DNA of 64,000 bases from Candidatus Poribacteria bacterium (GCA_022827185.1 JAJDTM010000024.1:1-64000); one strand, 5' to 3'. Counted from the first letter of the stretch, positions 33,138-42,339 are shown. The notes: a model not told the origin generated them from the sequence alone. Translations and numbers: made by a program.

Positions 33138-34060
33138 ATATGACAAGAGAAGATATCATCAAGAAATTTCAGGACTTGAATGTATGGGAACGGGGTGAAG
33201 AAAGGGCACCACACAAACCTCTGTTGGTGCTATACGCTATCGGGAAATTACTGCATGGCGAAGATAGTCTCCGATATGTTGATATAGAAGAAGATCTTCG
33301 TGAGTTATTGAAAGAGTTTGGACCGTGGCGTCCTAATTATCGTCCTCAGGATCCATTTTGGCGGTTACGAAACGTACGAAACGAGGAAGACAAAGTTTGG
33401 GAAATACCCAATGAATACAAAATTAGAGAAGGTAAAAGAAAGAATGGAAAATCGACGGGGGATGCGATTATAGGTGATTTGAGACAATACGGCATCGGTC
33501 GTTTCCTTAAACCTATTGCCGAGCAACTTCATAACGACTTCGGTTTGAGATTTGAAATAATCGGTGGATTGTTAGGTTCTCATTTCCCTATCACGTATCA
33601 TGAAGACATTTTACAGACTGTTGGAATTGAATTGTCCTTTGGTATACCTAATCAACCGCGTGACCCCAATTTTCGGCGAAAAATTTTGGAAGCATACAGC
33701 CACAGGTGTGCGATTTGTGGTTTTAACGTGAAATTACGCGATCGTCCTATTGCCTTAGAAGCAGCCCATATCAAATGGCGAATGGCAGAAGGTCCTGACA
33801 AAGAAGGAAATGGAATCGCTTTATGCTCACTACATCACAAACTATTTGATCGGGGTGCCTTTACGTTGTCTGATCAATTAAAAATACGCGTCTCCGAGCA
33901 TGTTGATAAAACATCTGTAGGTTTTGAAGAATGGTTGAAGCAATTTGACGGTCAAGAAATTAACTTTCCGCCACGGAAACATATCTATTATCCTAACGAA
34001 GATTACACGGGATGGCACCTAAAAGAAGTGTTCAAAGGACCTCATCGCGAAAAAATTTGA
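33134..34060 (+). CDS. Phosphorothioated-DNA-binding HNH restriction endonuclease
   Basis: This 308-residue protein has an N-terminal sulfur-binding-type (SBD) domain: ERAPHKPLLVLYAIGKLLHG, then LLKEFGPWRPNYRPQDPFWR. Its C-terminal HNH nuclease has CAICGFNVKLRDRPIALEAA followed by HIKW, then NGIALCSLHHKLFDRGAF, with zinc cysteines at C-x2-C and in LCSLHH. The final YTGWHLKEVFKGP is also shared with this family. It corresponds to the ScoMcrA-related enzymes that cut DNA carrying phosphorothioate linkages. Next to an Ssp-type modification cluster it could be restriction linked to self-modified DNA, or be held in check by the coupled small protein. Confidence 0.85.
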   Translation: MNMTREDIIKKFQDLNVWERGEERAPHKPLLVLYAIGKLLHGEDSLRYVDIEEDLRELLKEFGPWRPNYRPQDPFWRLRNVRNEEDKVWEIPNEYKIREGKRKNGKSTGDAIIGDLRQYGIGRFLKPIAEQLHNDFGLRFEIIGGLLGSHFPITYHEDILQTVGIELSFGIPNQPRDPNFRRKILEAYSHRCAICGFNVKLRDRPIALEAAHIKWRMAEGPDKEGNGIALCSLHHKLFDRGAFTLSDQLKIRVSEHVDKTSVGFEEWLKQFDGQEINFPPRKHIYYPNEDYTGWHLKEVFKGPHREKI

Positions 34061-34086
34061 CATCTAACACAAGTTTATGCTAAAAT
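34057..34086 (+). promoter_or_regulatory. sigma-70 promoter at the end of the HNH gene
   Basis: Consensus TTGACA at 34057-34062 overlaps the stop of the HNH endonuclease gene; after 18 bases comes TAAAAT at 34081-34086. It would transcribe the 250-base spacer toward sspB. Confidence 0.6.
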
Positions 34087-34092
34087 TTAGGG

Positions 34093-34329
34093 TAATGAGA
34101 AATCTACATCCGAACACCACAGTCAAAATACAATCCTCATTTGGTGCCAATCACCACTCATGGCGAACCACGACACTGTTAGAGTCGGGACACATATTAG
34201 GGTTTAACAAGCCGATTTACCCCCCCCATTTACTTCACAAATAATAAGTAAAACTCTTCACAAAGCACGCATAGCACTCTCCAATATTTTCAGTCCGCGC
34301 GCCCTCTCACTCAGATGCGGGCTTTTTTT
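34093..34329 (+). ncRNA. possible small RNA or attenuated leader before sspB
   Basis: The segment between the promoter at 34057-34086 and the T-run hairpin at 34293-34329 has no open frame of note. It would give a transcript of ~235 bases. It may be a free-standing small RNA or a leader that terminates before sspB. No RNA family was recognised. Confidence 0.3.
34293..34329 (+). terminator. intrinsic terminator or attenuator upstream of sspB
   Basis: GTCCGCG (34293-34299) can pair with TGCGGGC (34316-34322) in a 7-bp stem with two G-T pairs, followed directly by TTTTTTT. The sspB start lies 30 bases further on. Confidence 0.5.
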
Positions 34330-34358
34330 CTTCTCATGTCTTCTTGGGAGGGTGCAAT

Positions 34359-35330
34359 TTGCATAACACGCATACAATCCCCACACAGACAATTACGCCA
34401 TCCTTCTCAGGACATCAGACTTTTCCCTTTCGGTATACATGGCTAAAGAAGGGGGTTGAAGCCGTGATAAAAGATCCGACAGTCTTTTCATCCGAAAACG
34501 CCTCTGTTACGTTAGGGGTCGGAAAAAACATGGTGAGCTCCATCCGCCACTGGTGCCGCGTATCAAGGCTCATTGAAGAAGGGACAAATCAACCTAAACA
34601 ACTTACCATGCGTCTCGGTGAGCAAGCAACCGGCTATCGGCGTGGGCAATTCTCGCCAACCCGCCTCGGCAGAGCCATTTTTGACGAAAACGGATTCGAC
34701 CCATACCTCGACGATCCAGCCACTTTATGGCTAATTCACTGGCAAATCGCGACCAATACCGATCAGGCAACCGCGTGGTACTGGGCATTTAACATCTTAA
34801 GAGGGAACCAATTCACACCGTCTATATTTACCAGAGAAGTTTACAAATGGGCACAACGGCAGAAACAATCCATGCGCCCCGTTTCTGACAATACACTCCA
34901 GCGAGATGTCAACTGTTTTATCCGAACTTACTGCCAGTCACGTCATAGCGATACCGTCGTTGAGGAAACCTTCGACTGCCCCCTCGTTGAACTCAATTTA
35001 ATCGCCGAATTGCCAGACGGCAGTGGATATGAATTTCAACGAGGCGACAAAGAGACACTACCGCTCGAAATGGTCGCATGGGCGTTAGAGACGTTTTGGA
35101 AAAGTCGCTTCTTTCGGCGAGACTCACTTTCGTTCTCAGATTTAATGTACGCTCCCTCAAGTCCCGGACGGATTTTCAGGTTAGACGAAGATACGATGAC
35201 GACATATCTCGAAAATCTTGAGCAGCTAACGGACGGAGCATTTCACTACGACGAAACGTCCGGTTTGAAACAAGTTTATCGACATAGAGATTCTAATCAA
35301 ATGGAACTTTTAAAGAGGTACTATGGATAA
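34359..35330 (+). CDS. sspB: SspB-like DUF4007 protein (DNA phosphorothioation, single-strand type)
   Basis: This 323-residue protein opens with the DUF4007 signature FSGHQTFPFRYTWLKKGVEA, then LGVGKNMVSSIRHWCRVSRL, RLGRAIFDENGFDPYLDDPA and TLWLIHWQIATN. DUF4007 proteins are SspB in SspABCD systems, where SspB nicks DNA and acts with SspC and SspD to insert sulfur into one strand of the backbone. TTG 34359 is preferred as start because GGGAGGG lies six bases upstream; an in-frame TTG at 34344 overlaps that box. The end overlaps the next gene by 8 bases. Confidence 0.82.
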   Translation: MHNTHTIPTQTITPSFSGHQTFPFRYTWLKKGVEAVIKDPTVFSSENASVTLGVGKNMVSSIRHWCRVSRLIEEGTNQPKQLTMRLGEQATGYRRGQFSPTRLGRAIFDENGFDPYLDDPATLWLIHWQIATNTDQATAWYWAFNILRGNQFTPSIFTREVYKWAQRQKQSMRPVSDNTLQRDVNCFIRTYCQSRHSDTVVEETFDCPLVELNLIAELPDGSGYEFQRGDKETLPLEMVAWALETFWKSRFFRRDSLSFSDLMYAPSSPGRIFRLDEDTMTTYLENLEQLTDGAFHYDETSGLKQVYRHRDSNQMELLKRYYG

Positions 35331-38300
35331 CGTCCGTTTGTCCGATCTTTTTCATATCACAAAACGCTTTCAACGCTCCGTACATCTGGTTCGCGATTTT
35401 TATACGGCAAACGCGTTAGATGGGTACGTTGTGACTGTTAAAGCTCGGGAAACCCTCACCCGTCTTATTTCAGCACAAGAGAACAGCGCGACATCAAAAG
35501 CCTGGTCCCTCACGGGGCCTTATGGGTCAGGAAAATCTGCGTTCGCGCTTTTCACTGCGAAGCTGCTTGGGGATCCGGATGCACCGACAACGCGACAGGC
35601 TTTAGAACTATTACAACGTGAAGACACCTCGCTCTATGAACGATTTATCAGCGTAAATGGAAACGGAAAGCGAACATCATCAGGATTTTGTCCGGTGCTG
35701 ATCTCTGGCGAACGCGCACCGATTACGCGCTCGCTTCTGCAAGGATTAGAACACGGACTTAATACCTTTGGTATATCCTCACGGCACTCGCTCCGGAAAG
35801 ACATCCAAGAACTCTTGAACACAGAGGCAAACGGCAAGCTCCCACAGGCAACTGAAATCACAAAGCTTTTTGAAGACGCAACACGCGCTATAAAGAAAAA
35901 GAATGGATACGGCTTGTTACTCGTAATCGATGAACTTGGAAAATTCCTTGAGTACGCCGCCCAATACCCCGTCCAAGACGACGTATTTGTCCTACAAACA
36001 CTCGCTGAATTTGCCACACGCAGCGATCGAACACCACTCTTTTTAATCACGATCCTTCATCAGGCTTTTGAACAATACGCAAACAAAATCGCCAAATCAC
36101 AACGCGAGGAGTGGGCAAAAATCCATGGACGGTTTGAGGATATCGCCTTCGTAGAACCCGCCGAGCAGGTGCTCCGCCTGATTGGATCCGCGGTTCAACA
36201 TAAGGCAGAAATTCCGTCTACGTCCATTGCATCAAGCCCCAAACTTAACCAACTGCCCGACGCGGTAAAATTTGGTAAACTCATTAGAAACTGCTTGCCG
36301 CTCCATCCGACAGTCGCACTTATTGTAGGTCCCATTTTCCGACGCTTCGCACAGAATGAACGATCCCTTTTCGCCTTTCTGAATTCAAGCGAACCCTATG
36401 GACTCCGAGACTTCCTTTCAAACCAGCGTTATGATAGTGGTGTGCTGCCGATGTTTTCGCTCCCCGACTTGTACGATTATCTCAACACCACTATAGGAAA
36501 TCGGTTGTCCGCCGCACGCGATGGGAACAAGTGGGTGGAAATTGAGATGGCTATTGATCGGTTGACAGACCCATCACCCACCACAGTTAGGCTCATTAAG
36601 ACCATTGGGTTGCTCAGTATCGTCGGGGAAGTGAGCACCAACCTAAAAGCCTCAATCGGTATCCTCCATTATGCCTTAGATGATCGCACCGAAGGATTCG
36701 CGAAGGAATTTGAGACAGCATTGGATGTTTTAACAAAACGTTCAATTGTTACCTATCGTCGCTATAACGACGCTTACGCGCTATGGGAAGGCAGTGATAT
36801 TAATATTGAAGCGATGCTCCACCAAGCGGAAGGGCATCTTGATCCTAATGAAAGACTCATGACTTATCTTTCAAAACTCACGCCGCCACACCCTCTCATT
36901 GTTCGCCGACACCTATTCGAGAAAGGCACACTCCGCTACTTCACCGTTCGGTATACCGATATTGAAAATTTCGACGCGGCCTTGAGCGAACCCCTCGGCG
37001 ATGCAGACGGACTTGTTCTCTACACACTGCCTACAGGTGAACATGAGGTTAACCAGTTCGTTGAAAAAGCAAATGGAGAAAACGCTATAGTTCGTGAAGA
37101 GGTGCTAATTGCTATTCCTCACTCCACCCGTTTTCTGCGTGACGCCGTCACTGAACTTGCGTGTCTACGCTGGGTTTCAGAAAACACACCGGAACTTGAA
37201 GGCGATGCCACCGCGAGACGTGAACTTTCAATCCGGTGGGTAGAAGCGGAGCGGGATGTATCCAATCAACTAACAGCCATTTTTGGTGGCGACAACGAGG
37301 TGCCTTGCAGGTGGTTTCATAACGGACAACAGGTAAATATCAGCTCTCAACGTGCAAGAAACGAGCATTTATCAAAAATCTGTGATGCGGTTTACCACAA
37401 AACCCCGTTGATTCGGAATGAACTCATCAATCGGCGGAAAATCTCTGGTGCCGTAACGACTGCACGAAAGAAATTAATTCAAGCGATGCTTGAAAACAGT
37501 GACCAAGAGAACCTCGGTATCACTGGCTATCCCGCTGAAATGAGCATCTATCGCTCACTCTTATCAGATACAGGTGTCCACCGTGAAGTTTCCGATATAT
37601 GGGGCTTTCATCCACCAAAAACAGATGATAAGAACGAAATAAAACACACATGGAACGCAATTGAGACTTTTCTTGAAGCGAGTGAGGGAGAGCGACAACC
37701 TGTCGTCCAACTCTATGAATATTTGATGGATCCACCGTTCGGTGTTCGTGAAGGACCACTGCCGATCCTTCTATGTGCTGTTATACTCCACTACAGAACA
37801 GAAATCGCACTCTATGAAAACGGGTCTTTTATAGCAGATTGGTCAATGCCGGTCTTTGAAAGGTTCCTTAAAGCACCGCAATTATTTGAATTGAAACGGT
37901 TTCAGATGACCGGAGTCCGCTCCGATCTGTTCTCACAATTTTCAAAGGTGTTCAATCCATCGACAGAAATCCAAACGCCTGATCTGCTAACAGTCGTTAC
38001 GCCGTTAATGCGAACGATTGCGCAACTACCGAAGTATACTTTGACGACACAAGAATTGAGTGATAATGCAAAAAACCTCCGTAAAGTTGTTCTGAATGCG
38101 CGTGAACCTGATGAACTCCTCTTTAAACAGTTACCGGTAGCATTCGGGTTCTCAGATTTTGGTGCAGAGGCAGCAACAAGTACCGAAGCAGTATCGGGAT
38201 TCTTTAGCGTACTACAGGACGCACTGTCTGAATTGGAACAGGCTTACGACATCTTACTGAATTCCGTTGAACAGATGTTGGTGGTCGCGTTCGGTTTGAC

Positions 38301-38802
38301 CCCAACTGCAGAAAAACTCCGTACTGAACTGGTCGCCAGAGCCGAACCGCTGTTAGCAGTAACAATCGAAATGGATCTCAAAGGATTTCTAATCCAAGTC
38401 TGTAGCGGCGGGCACGATTTCACGAGTTGGCTTGAGGCAATCGCAACCTACCTCGCCAAAAAACCGCCTTCAGCATGGGTGGACACAGATAAAGTGCAAT
38501 TTGAAAGCAATCTCGCTCAACTCGCGAGAAAATACAGGCATTTTGAAGCAGTGTCTTATGAGAAACTAACGCACACCGAATCATCAACAGGTGAACCCAT
38601 CCGAGTCGGTATCACGACACCGAACCGAACCGAACAGGAACGGGTTGTTACATTGACCTCAACTGCTGATGCGCAAACCGCTGAAATGGAAGACGAAATC
38701 AGGAAGATTTTCGACAAGTTTGACGTAGACGATAACCCAGAACTCCATATCGCAATCTTGGCGCGAATTTCACAAAAGTGGATGCAGCGGCTCGATGAAT
38801 AA
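35323..38802 (+). CDS. sspC: SspC-like large P-loop ATPase
   Basis: This 1159-residue protein has an N-terminal ATPase domain: Walker A TGPYGSGKSAFAL near residues 64-76, Walker B LLLVIDELGKFLEYA near 198-212, and LFLITILHQAF resembling sensor 1. The long remainder is helical, without recognised domains. Position between the DUF4007 gene (8-base overlap) and the PAPS-reductase-like gene (11 bases) identifies it as the ATPase of an Ssp-type phosphorothioation cluster; SspC hydrolyses ATP during modification. By the distribution of charged helices it resembles the ATPases that accompany DUF4007 in defence loci. Confidence 0.75.
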   Translation: MDNVRLSDLFHITKRFQRSVHLVRDFYTANALDGYVVTVKARETLTRLISAQENSATSKAWSLTGPYGSGKSAFALFTAKLLGDPDAPTTRQALELLQREDTSLYERFISVNGNGKRTSSGFCPVLISGERAPITRSLLQGLEHGLNTFGISSRHSLRKDIQELLNTEANGKLPQATEITKLFEDATRAIKKKNGYGLLLVIDELGKFLEYAAQYPVQDDVFVLQTLAEFATRSDRTPLFLITILHQAFEQYANKIAKSQREEWAKIHGRFEDIAFVEPAEQVLRLIGSAVQHKAEIPSTSIASSPKLNQLPDAVKFGKLIRNCLPLHPTVALIVGPIFRRFAQNERSLFAFLNSSEPYGLRDFLSNQRYDSGVLPMFSLPDLYDYLNTTIGNRLSAARDGNKWVEIEMAIDRLTDPSPTTVRLIKTIGLLSIVGEVSTNLKASIGILHYALDDRTEGFAKEFETALDVLTKRSIVTYRRYNDAYALWEGSDINIEAMLHQAEGHLDPNERLMTYLSKLTPPHPLIVRRHLFEKGTLRYFTVRYTDIENFDAALSEPLGDADGLVLYTLPTGEHEVNQFVEKANGENAIVREEVLIAIPHSTRFLRDAVTELACLRWVSENTPELEGDATARRELSIRWVEAERDVSNQLTAIFGGDNEVPCRWFHNGQQVNISSQRARNEHLSKICDAVYHKTPLIRNELINRRKISGAVTTARKKLIQAMLENSDQENLGITGYPAEMSIYRSLLSDTGVHREVSDIWGFHPPKTDDKNEIKHTWNAIETFLEASEGERQPVVQLYEYLMDPPFGVREGPLPILLCAVILHYRTEIALYENGSFIADWSMPVFERFLKAPQLFELKRFQMTGVRSDLFSQFSKVFNPSTEIQTPDLLTVVTPLMRTIAQLPKYTLTTQELSDNAKNLRKVVLNAREPDELLFKQLPVAFGFSDFGAEAATSTEAVSGFFSVLQDALSELEQAYDILLNSVEQMLVVAFGLTPTAEKLRTELVARAEPLLAVTIEMDLKGFLIQVCSGGHDFTSWLEAIATYLAKKPPSAWVDTDKVQFESNLAQLARKYRHFEAVSYEKLTHTESSTGEPIRVGITTPNRTEQERVVTLTSTADAQTAEMEDEIRKIFDKFDVDDNPELHIAILARISQKWMQRLDE

Positions 38803-38813
38803 AGAGGTGAAAA

Positions 38814-39650
38814 ATGACACAAAAAATCCGCCACGTCCTTGGACTCTCCGGTGGTAAAGACAGTTCAGCACTCGCCGTTTATATGCGGGATCGGGTACCG
38901 GAGATGGAATACTTCTTTTCTGATACCGGCAAGGAATTGCAGGAGACTTACGATTTTTTGGATCGGTTAGAGGCGTTTCTCGGCAAACCGATTGTGCGTC
39001 TCAATATGAACGCCGATGCCAACAGTAACCGCGATTTCGATCACTGGCTGACAGTCTACGGTGGGTTATTACCGTCGTCTCAAATCCGTTGGTGTACCGT
39101 CAACCTGAAAATACGACCGTTTGAAGAATACATCGGTGAGGATCATGCGTATCACTACATCGCTATCCGTGCCGACGAAGATCGTATCGGTTACAAGCCA
39201 CCGAGTATCTCCTCTCTCCGCAACATTGAGCCTAAATACCCGTTCAAAGAAGACGGTATCACCAAAGAAGATGTCTACCGAATACTGGAGGAGAGTGGAC
39301 TCGGCTTGCCCGACTATTACAAGTGGCGGACGCGTTCTGGATGTTACTTCTGCTTTTTCCAGCGTAAATCCGAGTGGGTCGGACTGTTAGAACAGCATCC
39401 AGACCTCTTTGAACTCGCCAAGGGTTATGAGAAATTCAATCCGGAGACAGGTGAACGGTTCACATGGTGTCAAGGTGAAAGTTTAGAGGAGTTATCGCAA
39501 CCAGAACGAATCGCAGAAATCAAGGCAAACACCGAAAAAGCGATGGCATCCAAGAAAGCGGACAAACCCAACCGTCGTCTAATAGAAATCCTCACCGATG
39601 TCCTCGACGATGAGGATGACGAAGAACCATGTTTGCCTTGCCATAAGTGA
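38814..39650 (+). CDS. sspD: SspD-like phosphoadenosine-phosphosulfate-reductase-family protein
   Basis: This 278-residue ATP pyrophosphatase has the PP-loop SGGKDSS at residues 12-18. FFSDTGKELQETYDFLDRLE, SQIRWCTVNLKIRPFEEYI with a cysteine, and a zinc/iron-sulfur-type RSGCYFCFFQRKSEW (C-x2-C near 177-180) match the PAPS-reductase-like proteins of Dnd (DndC) and Ssp (SspD) systems. These activate DNA or carry sulfur for phosphorothioation. AGAGGTG lies upstream. SspA (cysteine desulfurase) is not in the window, so sulfur would have to come from another desulfurase in the genome. Confidence 0.82.
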   Translation: MTQKIRHVLGLSGGKDSSALAVYMRDRVPEMEYFFSDTGKELQETYDFLDRLEAFLGKPIVRLNMNADANSNRDFDHWLTVYGGLLPSSQIRWCTVNLKIRPFEEYIGEDHAYHYIAIRADEDRIGYKPPSISSLRNIEPKYPFKEDGITKEDVYRILEESGLGLPDYYKWRTRSGCYFCFFQRKSEWVGLLEQHPDLFELAKGYEKFNPETGERFTWCQGESLEELSQPERIAEIKANTEKAMASKKADKPNRRLIEILTDVLDDEDDEEPCLPCHK

Positions 39651-39652
39651 TG

Positions 39653-39802
39653 TTGTTCAATGGCTATAATGGTATAGTGGATGCCAGAGAACGCATTGGG
39701 CGTTTTTTTGAACAGGTGCATAACTATAAACGCCCTCACTCAGCGTTAGGCTATTTGACACCAGTTGAATTTGAACAACAAAACTTGTCTGAACTTTACT
39801 AA
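39653..39802 (+). pseudogene. IS3-family transposase OrfB remnant (C-terminus)
   Basis: An open frame directly after the sspD stop reads RIGRFFEQVHNYKRPHSALG, then YLTPVEFEQQN, and stops at 39800-39802. This is the end of the integrase domain of IS3-family OrfB (the YN-x-x-R-P-H-S-A-L-G-Y-x-T-P motif). Nothing else of the element remains; the catalytic DD part is absent. It marks a past insertion or deletion between the ssp genes and the DGQHR pair. Confidence 0.8.
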
Positions 39803-39838
39803 TTTTGCATCTAAATTAACGTTGGCACTTCAGATATT

Positions 39839-40447
39839 ATGTTTTCTAATCAGAAACTTAAAATCGTTCGCTATAAACAAATCGCAACAAAACAAGATTG
39901 TTTCAACGTACTTTCCGATGATGTTACAGCTGTTTATGCTTGGTTTCGAGACCTAACTTTGTCAGAGGCAGACCTGGCATCAGAAGAAATGTTTGTTGAT
40001 ACGATCACGCAATGGCTTGAAGATCCTTTACCTTTGTCAGAAATTCAAGAAGCTGATATATCTCTTTTCTATAAACTTGGTGTAACTATTAAATCCGAAA
40101 AACTTCGAGAAAAAAAAGATATAAGTTTACGACAATACGCAGAACAAGAAAATATCAGGAAGGAAATAGGGCAAATTCTTGAGATAGCAACATTTTTGCA
40201 AGTTCCATTATACATTGGAAAAACAAGTAACAGGTTAGCATCTCGAATCTGGGAGCATGTAAATCGAGACACTGATCTATGGAATCGTTTAGAAAAAGTA
40301 GGTTTGTCTCTTCAAGATTGTCTATTAGTTTATCTACCAATATCTAATCTTGACGACATAGAATCAGATTTAACACCTTTAGTACAAGTTGTTGAAGATA
40401 TTATTACGAAATTGTCCAGACCAGGATTTGTGCGCCGATCTGGTTAA
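39839..40447 (+). CDS. YIG-motif nuclease-like protein paired with DGQHR gene
   Basis: This 202-residue protein has at residues ~121-140 the sequence VPLYIGKTSNRLASRIWEHV, the second strand and helix of a GIY-YIG nuclease (YIG, then the conserved Arg and a His). The expected final Glu and Asn may lie in the helical C-terminal segment SDLTPLVQVVEDIITKLSRP. The GIY strand is not obvious, so activity is uncertain. The N-terminal ~110 residues are not recognised. It lies 23 bases before the DGQHR gene and is probably co-transcribed with it. Confidence 0.72.
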   Translation: MFSNQKLKIVRYKQIATKQDCFNVLSDDVTAVYAWFRDLTLSEADLASEEMFVDTITQWLEDPLPLSEIQEADISLFYKLGVTIKSEKLREKKDISLRQYAEQENIRKEIGQILEIATFLQVPLYIGKTSNRLASRIWEHVNRDTDLWNRLEKVGLSLQDCLLVYLPISNLDDIESDLTPLVQVVEDIITKLSRPGFVRRSG

Positions 40448-40470
40448 ATCATGAAAGTAAGGAGAAAATT

Positions 40471-42339
40471 ATGCCAAATAGTCCACTCGAAACTTTTATA
40501 GTAGAAGCACAAAACAAATATACAAATGAGTTAATTTTTGTCCCTGGTGAATTCGCACTCTCTAATATGGAAGCAGTTCCTTATTTTACTGCTGTTATGC
40601 CACTACAAGACTTGGTTAATCAGATAAAACTTGTTGAGGACATTCCTGATGAAGCCCTACTTGACTGGTCTTTAGAAGAATTATTCCAACGGGATATAAG
40701 TTGGGACAGAGTCGAAACAGAACTTGTTAATCGATATCTCAACAATCCTGCTAAACTCAGTTTCTTTAACTCGTTAACGATTGCTTTGTTGCCCCAAAAT
40801 GGTTTTGCAATTGAAGAATGCTATGGAGAACCAGATTCTAAACTATCATCCGATAAAGGTGATAGATGGGAAAGGAAGGATGTTGGCAATATTTGTGTTG
40901 AGTACTTGACTGACGCAGGAATAGGTATCATTCGATGGCACAAGGATAGGATCTTTCCGGTAGCAATTGATGGACAACATCGGTTAGCTGCCTTGAAGGC
41001 ATACTATGAGGAAAAAAAAGATACTTTAATGCCGGGGTCACCTGAACTTAAGACTAAAATTTCGCTTATTTTTTTAATCTTAGATGAGCGAGTTGGTTTC
41101 AAAAGGAATACCGAAAAACCCATTCTAGAGACTCTCCGAGAAATTTTCATAGATCTCAACAAGAATGCTCGAAACGTGCCAAAATCCCGGCTCATTCTTC
41201 TTGAAGATCAGAACATCCAATCTTTGTGTGTTCGGACCTTACTTCCGAAAAAAGCCAAGATTTCTTCTCCATCTGTGCTGCCATTACCGATGGTCACCTG
41301 GAGGAGTGATGAAGCCAAATTTGATTCTGGTTATAGTGTCACCTCTGTTCTGAATCTCAACGAAATTGTCAGTTATTGCTTAAACCGTGCCTCTCTTGAA
41401 GCGATTGATCCATTAGAGGAAAAACAGATTAAACAATATATTGATAAAATTACTGCGAAGTTGGATTTAGAGCAAAATGTAAAGAAAAGCATTATAGATC
41501 GAAGTCAATTATGTATTGATAGAACAGAGCCTTTCAGTTTTACGGAGAAGCACTTAAATGCTTTCCAAGATGCCTTTCGCCAACAATGGGCACCACACAT
41601 CATCCGTGTATTTAAGGAGTTTTCACCTTACAAAAAGTACCTTTTAAAAGCGGGAGAAATTGGTGCAATTGACAAGATGTTAGCCGATTATTTACTTCTA
41701 CCAGTAGAAAAACGTGGTAAATTCGAGGAAAGGAAGAAAACAGACAACAAAAACTTCAATCCTCATCTTGAAATTAAGGAGCCTTTAAAAGAACTGGAAA
41801 ATATTAAAACTAATGAGTGGGCATTTCAGGTTGTATTTCAAAAGGCACTTTTTATCAATCTCTTTGAACTTGAACCTCAAAAGGAATCTCTTTTTGACCT
41901 TAGGTTTGATAGCAGAAACGAATTTCTAACATGGTGGATTGTCCAAATGAACGATCTTCATGAACAAGGTGTTTTCAGCCTTCATTGGAAAGCAGAAAAG
42001 GGAAATGCTGATTTATGGTTGGGAATTGCAAATAATCCAGGGTCTGGATCAATCCAGCACTCGCAAGCAGCTGCCAACCGAATAAGTTCGTTTATTACGA
42101 TTTGCATGTATTTTAAGCATATTGGCACGCCAGAGGAGATAAATAACTTTGTCAATGATCTAATCGATGAAAAAGAGGAGTTACCGCGGATAGTACAGAA
42201 CGCCTTTAGAACGATTAAAAATGGCTTGGTATCTCTAATTAAGGCAAAAGCGAATGCTGATGAAATAGAGGACATCAAAAAGTTGAATAAACGGATTAAA
42301 CAAGAAATCGTCAAACGACTTAAAGCAATTCAAGCGTAA
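40471..42339 (+). CDS. DGQHR-domain (DndB-like) protein
   Basis: This 622-residue protein is named for the motif FPVAIDGQHRLAALKAY near residues 163-179. Also present are the downstream IFIDLNKNARNVPKSRLILL and the strand LIFLILDERVGF, features of DGQHR proteins. DndB, the regulator of Dnd phosphorothioation, is the characterised relative. The C-terminal ~250 residues are helical (NEWAFQVVFQKALFI, then IKKLNKRIKQEIVKRLKAIQ) and unrecognised. AAGGAG precedes the ATG. Proximity to ssp genes suggests involvement in modification control or restriction; a terminator follows at 42676. Confidence 0.78.
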   Translation: MPNSPLETFIVEAQNKYTNELIFVPGEFALSNMEAVPYFTAVMPLQDLVNQIKLVEDIPDEALLDWSLEELFQRDISWDRVETELVNRYLNNPAKLSFFNSLTIALLPQNGFAIEECYGEPDSKLSSDKGDRWERKDVGNICVEYLTDAGIGIIRWHKDRIFPVAIDGQHRLAALKAYYEEKKDTLMPGSPELKTKISLIFLILDERVGFKRNTEKPILETLREIFIDLNKNARNVPKSRLILLEDQNIQSLCVRTLLPKKAKISSPSVLPLPMVTWRSDEAKFDSGYSVTSVLNLNEIVSYCLNRASLEAIDPLEEKQIKQYIDKITAKLDLEQNVKKSIIDRSQLCIDRTEPFSFTEKHLNAFQDAFRQQWAPHIIRVFKEFSPYKKYLLKAGEIGAIDKMLADYLLLPVEKRGKFEERKKTDNKNFNPHLEIKEPLKELENIKTNEWAFQVVFQKALFINLFELEPQKESLFDLRFDSRNEFLTWWIVQMNDLHEQGVFSLHWKAEKGNADLWLGIANNPGSGSIQHSQAAANRISSFITICMYFKHIGTPEEINNFVNDLIDEKEELPRIVQNAFRTIKNGLVSLIKAKANADEIEDIKKLNKRIKQEIVKRLKAIQA

